Part shown: positions 28,733 to 40,520 of the stretch, in pieces
Position numbering within the stretch: position 1 is the stretch's first letter
Layout: each line of letters opens with the position of its first letter
Source of the DNA: Cristatella mucedo
Lineage: Eukaryota; Bryozoa; Phylactolaemata; Cristatellidae
Direction: 5' to 3'
NCBI GenBank assembly: GCA_009760855.2
Contig: WPIO01000078.1
Coordinates: 896,001-960,000, forward strand
DNA: 64,000 nt
Translations under genes and position numbers: made by a program
Notes under the pieces: model-generated
Told to the model about the DNA's origin: nothing
Seen by the model: only the letters and a program-made list of their open reading frames with translations
The model's database searches: none

Positions 28733-29612
28733 TTTAATAATAGTCATAATAATAATAGGTCTGTATAGCGCCCCAGAGACCTGAATCTCTCTCGGCACAT
28801 TACAGATACTGCAAAGGAAGCATTCCCGAATGTTTGGTGGTAACATCCGCAAGCAGCAGGTGCTGCGTAAGCAGGTATATGCACACGAAGGACGAATCAC
28901 AAAGACCCGCCAAATGCTGCAGTGATCAGGTGCGTTTTAAGCTTCTTTAAAATGTCGTCGTGTCAGGGGACGTTATGCCGTGCGTCGGTGGTGAGTTCCA
29001 GACTTTGGAGACGTACGAACTAAAGGCTGAGTCTCCAATGGGTCTGAGGTTTATACGAGCTATGGCTAAACGGTTCAAGTCAGAGCAGCGGGTCGTACGA
29101 TTCGTCGCCTGTGTGGAGGAGTAGTTCTGACCAGTAGGCTGGAGCCAGAGAATAAAGGGACCTAAAAGAAAGTGACAGAACCTTGAAATCGATGCACTTC
29201 TTGACTGAGAGCCAGTACAGGTCGGCGAGAAGTGGTGTTATGTGGCAACTGCGACGCTCACGACAGACAAGCCTAGCTGCGGAGTTTTGCACCGGCTGTA
29301 GTCGCCTGGTTGCACAGACCGGTAGGCCAGCAAGCAGTGAGTTACAGAAGTCAAGACGGGATGTCACAAATGCACTGACGAATATAGATGTGGTATTATG
29401 TCTAGACAATCTCGAATTTTAGCAATGTTATGTGGCTGAAAGTGGGCAGAATTGACTATGGAGCTTACGTGGTCGTCCAACGAAAGGTCACTTTGGAACA
29501 GGACACCTAGATTACGTGCAGATTCAACAGGAAATATGCCGGCGAAGCCGATTTTGAGCGGCAGGTTTTCTAGTTTCCGAATCACACTTGGCTTGCCCAT
29601 AACTAATAAAGA
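28733..29612 (-). mobile_element. LINE subfamily 2 copy, RT C-terminus to tail
   Basis: Minus-strand copy: tail at 28,733-28,757, hairpin at about 28,766-28,803, a distinctive 3'UTR (CGTCCTTCGTGTGCATATAC region), then two overlapping frames. One, at 29,409-29,080, has [20 protein letters not shown] and [12 protein letters not shown]. The other, at 29,636-29,364, has MGKPSVIRKLENLPLKIG and [15 protein letters not shown]. They overlap in different frames near 29,364-29,409, so there is at least one frameshift. 5' end near 29,612. Confidence 0.82.
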
Positions 29613-30974
29613 GTAGACCACGTACCTCAGAGGCAAGCGCTCATTGTGCCTGTTTCTCGGCTCCGGGCTAGCTGAGATTATTTCTTGTTGCCACCCAGTA
29701 TGGTAAACGAGCTATATACATGTAGATTTCAGAAGGATAGTTTGAGGTCTCGAGGTCATCGTATGACAACAATCTCCGAGACGCTCCAGAGAAGAGATCC
29801 TCTTAGGCCCTAGACCCCGTACATCGTCTGATAGCGGTGGCGGTAAGCGGCGAACGGGATATTCGTCGTTTGGGTCGCAGTTCGACTGTGCTATCGTCGT
29901 GGCTATATTGCGCAGTTTAGCATTTAAAGCGTATGTCGGGTAAACAATCATGACCGCCTGTCCCAGGATCAGATCTAGGAATTGTTCAGCCTTGGTAGAA
30001 CTACTGCAGTAGCCACAATTGAATTCTGTCAGCCTTTCGACCTTGAACTCGAGCGGGCGCGAGCCGCTCTGGAGGCGTTCGGGCGGTCTGCCGGCGAGGC
30101 GCGTTTCTAGTCGCGTTTTTTCCGGGCGCAGTTTCTTTCTTAATAGACGGCGCTAAAAGGCCGTTTAGCGGCGGCTGGCTTCGGTGCGCACAATTTGGGT
30201 TGGTTTTGGGAGAGGAGAGGCTTTCAATAGGAGCGATGCCATTCTTAGAGTCGCTAAAAAGGCGATTCTTCGTTGGCAGCTCTCTAAAGAGGCCAGTGGC
30301 GCAAGTGCCTACCGTTCAGAACTTTAGGACCTCCCGGCGGAGGGTTCCGGTGGCATGCTTCAGTCGGCGAGGAGCTTAGAGTACTCTGAAAACTGCCGGC
30401 GCTCAACTTCCTTACGGACGGACGGGTGAATGCGCTATTTCGGACAATGAGCCTTATGCGTGAAGACCAAAAGGCAATCCTCTGCAAGGAGCCCACCGAT
30501 TTCCTTAGATGGGGCTACATAAGCCTGCGAGGTGTAGCTATGAGGGGCGGTGGCGCGTTGCTCCCCTAATGGGGGTGGGGCGGAGTACCGATCTGCATTT
30601 AGACGATATCCAAAGAGGCCTCTTCCTGCGCTTTCGATGTAGAGATTCGGGCTCTTCCAAAACGAGGTTTTGCATTGTAGCCGAAAAGCTTTTTTTTGGG
30701 GCAGCAATCCTTCGGTGCACAAAAAAATCGCTTCCGCACGCGACACAATAGTTTCCTTTTAAAGGAAGCTATCGTGTCGCGTGATCTGGGAGAGGAGCTC
30801 GAGAATCCTTCCGGGCCGCAAAGCGACGGCGCAAAGCTACGGAGCAAGCGCGGCCTTCAGGGGGCGCCACAGTGGGAGTCGAGTGAGGTGCCTCTTCAGC
30901 GCTTCAATTCTCAGTCGGCCTCGTGCGTTCGGAGGCAAAGGCTTCGCGAATCCTTCGGCCGTATAAGCAAAGTA
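29613..30974. other. unassigned, GC-rising region with a palindrome
   Basis: From about 30,040 the DNA becomes GC-rich and CpG-containing. Short inverted repeat CGCTAAA...TTTAGCG near 30,150-30,173 and a long palindrome at 30,737-30,783 (separate entry). Open frames on both strands lack recognisable domains. Confidence 0.35.
30737..30783. repeat. palindrome, 23-bp arms, 1-base spacer
   Basis: Left arm 30,737-30,759 and right arm 30,761-30,783 are reverse complements except at two positions. The arm starts CACGCGACAC and ends TTTCCTTT. The spacer is the single T at 30,760. Confidence 0.9.
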
Positions 30975-31113
30975 TAGTTCATTTGTAAAGCGCCCCAAGA
31001 GAATTTAATCTCTATTCAGGTGCTTCACATGTGCCTCGGGGGCTCGAGCCCACGACCTCTACCAGACCTTGGTCGGGGCGAGCACCTTAAACGCTGGACC
31101 AAACCAGCTCGGC
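30975..31113 (-). mobile_element. SINE-A (tRNA head, LINE-type tail), full length
   Basis: On the minus strand: an A-box-like TGGTTTGGTCCAGCG (31,106-31,092), a B-box GGGCTCGAGCCC (31,051-31,040), a short linker, then the LINE-1fam-type stem-loop at about 31,028-30,985 and the tail AAATGAACT. Length about 140 bases. The head is tRNA-derived (Pol III promoter) and the tail matches the LINE, so the SINE is inferred to use LINE-1fam reverse transcriptase. Confidence 0.78.
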
Positions 31114-32005
31114 GTGGCCATTGAGTTGATGCACAATTTACCGTTTTAAATAAAAAAATAACTTGGCTGATAAAAATAGCAACAACGACCTATGGCGCCT
31201 GACCTCAGCAAGTGCGGTCAGGACCGCGTCTTATATAACGGCGACGTCACAAGCCACACCACAATTCCATTTGGACATAATAATGCGTACGTCGTGCTGC
31301 TCGTAAGCCTCGGATTATCGCGGCTATTTCGTAAGCGGCTCAGTTCTAATTCAGCGGCAAAGCTGATAGCTCGTAATCGAGGTTCAGCTCTCAAGCTCAT
31401 AGTCCGTAATCCCGGGACATTACACCATCCCCTCCTTAAAAACGCGTCCACTCTCGTGGATTTGGTTGCTCATAGGTTCGCAGTGGCTGTGCAGCGTGAA
31501 TTGAGCTGGCAGCCTCCGTGGGTCGACTGGGTGACTGCTGGCACGAGCTGGGAGCCGGCGCAATGCTGGAATGGAGCCGTTCGCATGACGCTGATTGCGC
31601 CGTCTTTTTGCCGCCTGCCGCTATTTGTGAAGAGAGACGTTGACGCTCCGAAGAAGCCTGGTGTCTGCACCTCGTTATCAGCCGACTGTTGCCGCATTAG
31701 AGCACCGCCGCCGTCGCCAGCTCACCTCTGCCGGTAGGTCCACTGCTTCTCGTGGCGCAACATCGACAGATCTAAAGTGGACTTATTGCAACTAAGCGCA
31801 GAGGAGTAACTTGGAGGACCAGAATACAGACCGATAGCCCTGCGAACGAAACGGAGAAACCCTAAATGGGGAACGGTTGCACGTACGCGCAGTTCCGCAC
31901 GAGGCATTTTATGGCAGCCCAATAGAGAGCCGAGGACGAATGGCGTTTCGTATTGATCGAGAGACACAAGAAGACATAGAAAAGGCTGAAGGACTAACTT
32001 AGATT
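31114..32005. other. unassigned sequence
   Basis: A 181-codon plus-strand frame at 31,192-31,737 has no known domain and overlaps minus-strand frames. No further features seen. Confidence 0.35.
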
Positions 32006-32007
32006 AT

Positions 32008-32630
32008 AACAATAATAATAATAATAATAATAATGCACTTGATAAAGCGTCCTCAGAGAACTTAATCTCTTTCTAGGCGCTTTACATTTGCTGCAAAGGG
32101 AAATGCAATTGAATGGTAAGTAAAATCATGCTTGAAAAACAAACAAAATGAATAATATGGTTAAGGGTGACATGCACAGGGTCAACATGCTAATGTGGTT
32201 AGTGGCAGCATGCAGTGTCAGCACGCATAAGCACTTAAAGGATGAATCACAGGGACCCACTAAATGCTGTCCTAAATAGGTGTGTGTGTAAGTTTTTTAA
32301 ATGTGGTCAAGTCAGGAGATGTTGTGACGCAAGTTGGGTTCCAGGCTTTGGGAGCATACGAACTAAGTGCACGGTCTCCAAAGGATTTGAGGTTTGTACG
32401 AGGTATTTCTAGACTGTTGGATTCCGAAAAGCGGGTGGTACGATGCTTGGCCTGATGGGGTAGTATATCTGAAAGATAGGCTGGAGCCATAGAATGAAGG
32501 GACCCAAAAGTGAGCGACAAAACCTTGAAGTCAATCCGTTGCTTGACTGGTAGCCCGTGCGGGTCGGCGAGAAGTGGAGTAATGCGGCAACTGCGACGCT
32601 CACGACAGACAAGCCTAGCTGCCGAGTTCG
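32008..32630 (-). mobile_element. LINE-1fam 3' fragment
   Basis: Minus-strand copy: tail at 32,008-32,033, hairpin at about 32,041-32,083, and C-terminal codons over 32,664-32,272 ([34 protein letters not shown]). A short in-frame deletion removes part of AWNSLPTCV (AWNPTCV). 5' truncated near 32,630. Confidence 0.9.
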
Positions 32631-33494
32631 CAGCAGAAGAGGAACAACGATTGACATCTACCATTTCAATTTACCTAGTCGGACAGTCCGTCTGAGCCAC
32701 GCGTATCGTACTTGTAAAGAAAGCGTGCCTCGGCCAAGGACTCTTGCTGCTCCACTGCGATCGCATGCTCGACGATACGACACGTCCTTGAACTATTCTG
32801 GACCAACGAAGGATTCACCTCCGAAAAAATACCGCCGGTCAACAATGAGCAAGTGATTACTCTTTGGCGCAATCATCGAACTGACTCATCGCAATCATCG
32901 AACTGACTCCTCAGAGTATTGATTACCGTCATCATTTCCCTGCTTATACGAAAGAGGCACCAAACTACCAAACTGCTTGTTCTTTAATCTCGCGCATGGC
33001 TGCAGTTTCAATCATAAAAACGATCGTAGAGAATCGTCTCACGCGACGCCAGGAGTTCTTTGGGAGCACGTAGCTCGTTGGCTCAGAACTCGTGCAGGCA
33101 GCACGCATATCTTAGCTTCTATGGTCGAGACGGAGCAGAGCGTCGTGTTTATTAATTTATGATTTTTTTCTGATAACCCATTAACAAATCGCTATATTTT
33201 GCCTCAATCCTCCAAGCACGGAAAACAAGAATTCCCCTTATAAAGACAAAAATACGCGAGCCCGTGGAACCGGACGCAATCTCAAACGTACCATTGCAAG
33301 ACGAGCAAAGCTAGAAACCAACGTATAGCAATTAAAGGGGCTCGCGCAAATCTCCGTCAAACAAATTGACAATCATAAAGATTAGCTTTTCAAATCAGCA
33401 CCATGGTAATGCCTTTTTTAACGCCGATTTTGTCGCTATTTTGCCACCGACGACTAAATTATGTATCACTTCCATTCGATGAGTTCCATGATTC
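32631..33494. other. unassigned sequence
   Basis: A tandem pair of a 23-base unit (TCGCAATCATCGAACTGACT core) lies at about 32,866-32,910. Nothing else is recognised. Confidence 0.4.
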
Positions 33495-33688
33495 CATTAA
33501 CCACATTAGCATGCCGACCCTGTGCATGTCACCCCTAGCCATGTTATTCATTTTGTTTGTTTTTCAAGCATGATTTTACTTACCATTCAATTGCATTTCC
33601 CTTTGCAGCAAATGTAAAGCGCCTAGAAAGAGATTAAGTTCTCTGAGGGCGCTTTATCAAGTACATTACTATTATTATTATTATTATG
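33495..33688 (+). mobile_element. LINE-1fam 3'UTR-only fragment
   Basis: A very short 5'-truncated insertion holding only the last part of the 3'UTR, a well-preserved hairpin (33,614-33,655) and an ATT tail (33,663-33,688). Confidence 0.85.
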
Positions 33689-34160
<472 letters not shown>

Positions 34161-34699
34161 TGATAAATAGACTCGCTTTGAGATATCTTTTCTGCTTAGT
34201 TTTTTCCTTGAAACCGTGCTCTAAACGCTAAACCCGACAACAGAAAGCGTAAACCAAAAACCTCAAACCCAAAAAATACAAAATCTAACACTATACCCTA
34301 AAATGTAAACCCCAAAACTTACAACTCTTAATTACTGCACCAAAAATTCTGAACGCTACGCTTAAAAGATATACAGAAATGTGTTTATATTACGTAAATA
34401 TAAACAGACACTGGTGACCACGTTTACCAGCCTGCTATGGACATAGTGCCCACGGCAGGAAGTGGGCTGGCTGAATGAACTAACGATACCGTATTAGCTT
34501 GTCCATTAGCAGACATTAAAGGACTGTAAAGCGGCTCAGGCCTGAGTATGAGGTCACACATTTTTTTTAATGAATTTTGGGTCATATCCCCTCACATGAA
34601 AACACTTGCTCCGCCCCTGCTTACAAGGAGGGGTTAGCCAGACTTACATAGCTACCGTAGAGTCTGTTCAGGGCGGCGCGCCTTCGGTACCCGTAGTAA
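34161..34699. other. AT-rich unassigned sequence
   Basis: A stretch at about 34,220-34,330 is rich in 'aaaccc/aaaacc' words, vaguely telomere-like but irregular. No gene recognised. Confidence 0.35.
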
Positions 34700-34872
34700 T
34701 AACAATCATGTTGATAATAATCATAATATAATATATCATCATATTTATGAAAAATTTGTTTAACGCTCCAAGAAAGCTAAATCTCTGTCGAGCTCTTTAA
34801 ATCTACTCGAAAGGAAGCGCGTTAGATGGTTAGTCACAGGTGTATTCTTAGTGAAGCACATGAACAGGCAAC

Positions 34873-34993
34873 GGACCTGGTTTGGCCGTAGCGTCACGTT
34901 CTCATCTTTAACGACCTGGATCACGGGCTCGAGCCCAGAGGCATATGTAAAGCACACGGATAGAGATGAAGTTCTCTTAGGGTGCTATACAAA

Positions 34994-34998
<5 letters not shown>
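34873..34998 (+). mobile_element. SINE-A nested in a LINE 3'UTR
   Basis: Plus strand, opposite to its host LINE. A-box-like TGGTTTGGCCG near 34,878, B-box GGGCTCGAGCCC at 34,925-34,936, LINE-type hairpin at 34,948-34,988, then a (TA)n(GA)n tail at 34,996-35,055. LINE 3'UTR sequence resumes on both sides. Confidence 0.72.

Positions 34999-35055
<57 letters not shown>
34996..35055. repeat. (TA)n-(GA)n microsatellite at a SINE tail
   Basis: TA units followed by GA units, grown directly on the SINE 3' tail. Confidence 0.95.
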
Positions 35056-35056
<1 letters not shown>

Positions 35057-36350
35057 TTTCACGAGGATGGAGCAAAAGCTACAGAGAGCAGGTTGTCTTC
35101 CTTCTTTTTAAATCTCCAGTTAGGTGGCGTCATGAAGCGAGACATTGGTTAATTTCAAGTTTTTTGAGCATAGAAGATGAAGGCATGGCCTGAAAAGTAT
35201 TTGAGGTTGGCTAGAGGCACTGCTAGTTGACTTTAGACAAAAGAACAGAGGGAAATTACAAAGAAAAATGGGGAAAAATTCCGATATGTTTGCCAGTACA
35301 AGAGAATAAAGGGACCTAATAGTATATGGCGGAGCCTTGAAGTCGATAGACCTCTTGAGTGGGAGCCAGTGCATGTTGGAGAGAAATTATTTAATGTGGC
35401 AGTTGTTGCAGAGCTATGGGCTACCTGTAAGCGTTTTCGTGCTCAGGAAGGAAGGTCTGCGAGAAGCTAGTGACCAAAGTCTAGACGTTATGCCACAAAT
35501 GCATATATAACTTGGCCGAGGAATCTTAATCTAAGCGATCCCAAACTTTTGAAATACTTTGTTGCTAAAAGAAGGCCATCTTGACCGTAGAGCTGGGTGG
35601 ATGCGAACATCTAGCGAAAATAAATTTTGGAATTGGACTCCCACATTGTATGCATGTGTAAGAGACGATATGCTTGCCCAGCCCATTTCGAGGTTGAGGC
35701 TATCCAATTTCTGAGTAACACGAGATTTTCCCATAACTAGGTAGTTGGTTTTTATCATCATTCAATTTGTTAAAGTTACATACCATCCGAGTGCGAATAT
35801 AAAAAATACCGGTTGCAAGGAGCTGAGAGAGTTCTATGCGCTGGAAGGCTAGGAGGGGATCAAAGCAAGTGTACAACTCGCCTTTAAATAAAAATGAAAG
35901 CCTTGATTGTGCTTGGCGATTCCATCAGTTCTAGAAAGAGTTTAAATTGCGAAAAGAAGTAGACAAAGGGTAGATCCCTGAGACATCCCGTACTTTAATG
36001 GCTCTCACGAGGACAATCAGCGGTTGACATCAATGCTCTTCATATAGAACTGAGCTAAGGCCGAAACCATGACAATGCAGTGCTGGCGATGCACAGGCGA
36101 AGTGGTACGCACTCAAGAAGGACTAGCTTGTCATTGGTATCAAACACTGCCGATCAAACGATCTCGAAGAACTTTAACGAATTCAAGAATTCTGAGGTCG
36201 TCATACACCGGAAGCGAAGATGACTCTGTGGAGTGACTAGCTCTAAAACCTGACCGAAACTTACTTATATTGAGTTTAAGCAAGGAGCCGAGGTTGAAGT
36301 GTCCCGTTGGGAGTGTGGGGATATGGATCTTATTCCAGGGATTAAGGGGG

Positions 36351-36391
36351 ATGCAGGGTGCCTGCATCCCTAGGATGCAGGCACCCTGCAT
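36351..36391. repeat. perfect palindrome, 19-bp arms, 3-base loop
   Basis: ATGCAGGGTGCCTGCATCC (36,351-36,369), spacer CTA, and its exact reverse complement (36,373-36,391). It sits at the edge of the RT domain of the long LINE and next to a SINE-B fragment. Confidence 0.98.
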
Positions 36392-36407
36392 TTTCTAGGG
36401 GTGCAGG

Positions 36408-36478
36408 CACTTCGCGACCCCGTTGGTGGGTTTGAGTCCTGCAGCAATCAAGACTTTACTGACTGCAAGCTGCAAGCG
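36408..36478 (+). mobile_element. SINE-B fragment
   Basis: B-box-like GGGTTTGAGTCC (36,428-36,439), then TGCAGCAATCAAG...CTGACTGCAAG, the family's degenerate hairpin tail. The A box is not present. Confidence 0.5.
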
Positions 36479-36769
36479 GGGATCATAGCCGAAAAGGCTC
36501 TTCTGCAGCGATATAAATGAGGATATGAATTAAGCTGATACTTACGTTGCTTACTTGCATACTTATTATCGTTTGGATCTGATCTTATCTATTTGTTAAC
36601 GAAGGAGATAATTTGCACAACGTTCTTAAAGAAGCTACACTCAGCCCTGGCTAGGATGCATTGATATGACCTACAATAGTCCTCGCATTCCAGTCGACCG
36701 ACAGTTGGTCTTAAACATTTTTACGCCTTTCAAGCTAAAGTTAGTAGTTCTAGCTAGTTTAACGTTCCC

Positions 36770-36877
36770 AAAAATATAATTTATTTGTGCACTTCACACA
36801 GGCCACAGGGCTCGAGCCCACGATCCCGGTCGTCAAAGGCGAGCACCTTAACCACTGGGCCAAACCAGGGCGACACA
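36770..36877 (-). mobile_element. SINE-A nested in LINE, tail shortened
   Basis: Minus strand: A-box TGGTTTGGCCCAGTGG (36,868-36,853) and B-box GGGCTCGAGCCC (36,819-36,808), well preserved. The stem-loop is mostly deleted (GTGAAGTGCACAAATAAAT remains). Confidence 0.7.
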
Positions 36878-37900
36878 AGAAACCATAGGCTATCTGTATG
36901 AGGGAATACCTCAGAGGTGCAAATCACTCGGACTATTAACTAGCATCGTCTTGCAGTAGCAGTGCAGGGCAGGTCGCTGGAGGAGGGAGCAGAAGGGGTG
37001 AGGTAGCTAATTTGTTCGGACAGCATCAGTGTCAAAGGTCTTAAGATATCTCTAATCGCAGATGACTTTCGATACCGAAGCGAACACAAACACTGCAGAC
37101 TGAATGAGAACCGCCTGTGGTCAAAGTGCAGAGTTTGGTAGTAATCGGAGTTGATAACTTGCATCAAAGAAGGGTTTTGATCAAGTGTGTGACTTTTTTG
37201 CGAGTAGAGCCTTGCACACGAGCCCCGATCAAAACGTTTCCAGACAACGTGTGAAATTCACTCCTTAACTTGTCCTTTTATTGATCGAATTGAATGCTAA
37301 AATCAAACTTTGCAAATAAATGGTGACTTCTATAATAAGAAATACAGATAAGATTGGAAAAGTTTGAAATAAAAGCAAGACTTGGTAACGAGAAGTGAGT
37401 GATAAATTGCTGCCACCATTGGCGGCTTATTGTTGGAGTGACTCCACATAAGAGATCCGAAAGATGGCTTCCAAGGGGACTAAAGACGGCTTAAAAGTGA
37501 GCAACAATGGCTCCTCCGTTAGCAATTTTCATCGACCTTGGGGCTCGGAAGGAAGAAAAGCCTATCGGAATGGCGTTGGTTATAATCAGGAAGTTAATCT
37601 TTGTACAGTTTTCGGCCAGTAAACAGGTCAAGGGCATCCAGAATAATGTCGCGGATAATTAGAGATTCCTTACATAGTGAACGCGCATTCCACAGGCACA
37701 CTCGAAGAGTAGCCGCCTCGGATATAGCCGGCCTGACCTTCAGTAAGTTATAGCTATTCACCGCAGAACTTGAGGGATAGCGTGCTGGGCGCCTCCTAAC
37801 AATACGAGAAATGCAAAAATGCCCCTTAACCCTATCTTCCACGTCCGGGCTGCTGTCGGAAACTAGCCAATTCACGAAGCATGGCAGACGTAGCGGCATC

Positions 37901-38393
37901 CAGCAGGAATGCGTTTGTATGGCAATAGGGAAACGATACTGCGCACGCTTGATCTTACCGAGTAGTATGGTCTCTGAGAAGAGCTGCAGATGCAGAGGGC
38001 TCGGGTGTCAGACTATTTATTGGTCGCCGAGACGGCGGCAAAACGCAGGAATTTACACATCTATAAACATGTTAGTTTCCTTATTCGACGCTCTTAAGAT
38101 CTTTAATTGTCAGTAAATCTTGCAGCCATCAGAAAAGACGAGCCTCCCTCGGTAAATTGGCAGCGGCATCAAAGTCTTTCTCCGAAGGCAGCTTCCACTT
38201 ATTTTTTGATGGAGCTAAAACGAGCTCGACCGGCAAACCTTCGGAACTTCCGGTGTAAGTATCTAGAGGGTATCTACTGTATAGTTATAGTATATGTCTA
38301 TCTAGTATCTACTGCAGCAGCGTCGTAAATGAAGCGTGACTCTGGGCGGTGCAGTCAGGTGCGTCGTTAGATTAGAGGCGGAAATTGTGCCGC

Positions 38394-38395
<2 letters not shown>
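37901..38395. other. unassigned sequence, possibly LINE 5' region
   Basis: Lies upstream of the endonuclease start of the long LINE and could hold its 5'UTR or ORF1. No ORF1 motif was recognised. Confidence 0.3.

Positions 38396-38396
<1 letters not shown>

Positions 38397-38470
<74 letters not shown>
38397..38470. repeat. (GA)n microsatellite
   Basis: About 35 GA units. Confidence 0.97.
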
Positions 38471-38472
<2 letters not shown>

Positions 38473-40520
38473 TCGGAGCGCTATGGTGCAGAATTGTGCC
38501 CTTTAGTGTTGCAAAAAATTAAACTTAGCATGCTTATCGATCTTGGTATTTTGACTAATTTTGAAGGTATGGACATTGTAAATTCGACATCTAAGATACA
38601 TTTTAGGAGAAAGCTCATTACGGTTGTCAACATGCCAATTACCTGCTTATAAGGCCAACTTAAAGTCACAAGAAAAAAACTAAATTGTATACAAAGGGTT
38701 TCAAAAGTAATTTATTTAAACTTATAAGAATAACCACTCAAGAGAGTTTTTGAAAAGTGATGTCAAACCGAGCCTCGATATGTGATCTATTATGGCCACG
38801 CTATTTTTGATTCCGACCGTCTTCACGTTTTCTGCTACTTGGACGATATTCGAAAAGTAAGCTCAGAGCCTGCTTTTTCTTTGCTGCCCTCGCTCAGCCC
38901 GAGTGAATCGCCCCTTTGTGCTTATGTGCTCTGAAACTGTGCATTCTTTATACCTAGTAAAAAGTGACTAGCGAAAAGTAAGAGTTATCTGATTTAGCAG
39001 CCTCATTTACAAAGCGGCGATAGTGCCATGGGGTCTATTGCTGAAATTTTCAAGGGGAAATCGAGCGTTCCCTGTTGCAATACGTTAAACCACGACCTTG
39101 GTGGTGAAGTGCAAGCACTCTAAAAAGTGACGCGTTTCTCCTGGGGCGATTTAAAAATTTATTATTATTTTCCATATTGTGGTCGTGGCCTCCATGACGG
39201 TTATTTTTACTGCCTAGATAGACACATCCCACGCTAAACAAGTCCTCAGTTAATTACATTAATATGCACTCATAATGGTTGGGAAATTCCCACAGGAAAT
39301 GTCTCGCCGCAATAAACCAATATTAGAAAGCATAAATAGTGAATTGTTTAAGAGTGCCTCACCGAAAGAACAGGTGGGCACTGCATAATGGCATAATGGT
39401 TGGTGACGTGCGTGAGTGAAACTAAATGTGCAAGAAACAATTCTTATGAGGAGAAAAGTAAATTAATGACGGCGGCATTATTTATTGGCAGTGGACTAAA
39501 TAGAAGCTAATTCTTTGGTTCATCTCCGCTAGCAAGTGGACACGCAAGTCCTGCGAGTGCAGCAAACCTGGTGCAGCAGACAGCTTCCTGCGTCCACGGA
39601 CGCACGGACAGTGTACACATCCGAGCACGCCGGCGACGCTTCTGTCACGACGCACGTGTCCACGAGGGCTTCCTATGGCCGCCTGATTTTGCCCAGCCGT
39701 AAGAATAGCAAGTATCAAGAAGGTGAGGTCGCGGTCGAGAAGCTTGACAACTGACGCGTGCAGCCCGATACGCTGCCCGCATGAAATTGAGCGGAAGAGC
39801 TTCACTCGTAGATGGAATAGTTATAGGGACTCAGGCACTCAATGGCGGCGCGAAGAAGAGCGAAGCCCCTACCCCCACACAAGCTAGTTTTTGCACCGAC
39901 GACGGCTGTATGGTATCGTATACATACAGGCAACGCAAGCGAACGAGCGTGCAACGGAATTCGCGGCAGTAGCCATCGCGTGAGCAGCTCCGGTGCGCCG
40001 GTAGATAGGAGAGTAAGAGAAAAGGGAGAGAGAGGGGGTGGCTAGCTTGCGTGCCGGCCAACGTGCGTGCAATAGGCCAACCGCTTGGCAAGGATATGTC
40101 ACGTCGCTGTGGTCTTTTTGAGATTATGACACTGTCGTTAGATTGTGGGTTGTTGCGACTTATGACAGTGGTATGTAAGTAACGGGCGGCAAAGGCCCGG
40201 GGAGTTGGGTCGAGGACGCCGGGTGGGCAGTTGCGTACTGGCAAGCTGCAGCGTCCGTGTGAATATACGTCTTTGAGCCCGCTTCGGTGTTCTGCGTGGT
40301 ATCGCGTACCTGCCGCTTGGAGAATGTCAAACTACAAGTTATTTCGGCGGCAGAAGCGGCAGATTAGCCCATGCCAGGAGAAGATGCTGGAATACTACTA
40401 CGTCGGCACGAATTTGTAAGCCGGTTGCTCGACTCGGAGTGGAGGCTCGGAATGAAAAACGTGTCGATCCAGCTTTGTGGCATATAAACATATTTGTGCT
40501 CCTGGCAGGCGGTGCATTAA
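38471..40520. other. 2 kb without a recognised gene
   Basis: AT-rich to 39,480, then GC-moderate. Overlapping frames at 39,482-40,244 on both strands have no recognisable domain. A TATAAA lies at 40,485-40,490, upstream of the frame at 40,521. Confidence 0.35.

Larger units (their letters stand above)
34700..37900 (-). mobile_element. longest LINE copy: endonuclease, linker, RT, C-terminus, 3' tail (decayed, with nested SINEs)
   Basis: The only copy reaching the ORF2 N-terminus. On the minus strand from 37,899 an AP-endonuclease start reads LRVCLWNARSLCKESLIIRD (cf. the 'NARSL-NK' motif). Near 37,170-36,940 a linker reads YRKSSAIRDILRPL. From 36,391 the RT begins with FRSGFRASHSTESSSLPVYD, then FDTND (motif A region, about 36,147), YGMSQGSTLCLLLFAI (motif B, near 35,985-35,938), a lost motif C followed by a CFDP relic near 35,860, MGKSRVTQKLDSLNLEMG, and HWLPLKRSIDFK near 35,370. 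The hairpin and tail are at about 34,700-34,800. Many stops and frameshifts. The 3'UTR is split by a SINE-A (34,873-34,998) and the coding part by a palindrome, a SINE-B piece and another SINE-A (36,351-36,877). An ordered, colinear but dead element. Confidence 0.75.

Noticed and set aside
30985-31110. tRNA gene
   Set aside because: Only the internal A and B boxes are tRNA-like; acceptor and anticodon stems do not form, and a LINE-type tail follows, so it is a SINE.
34220-34330. Telomere-like AAACCC/AAAACC words
   Set aside because: Irregular spacing and composition; no tandem unit holds for more than a few copies.
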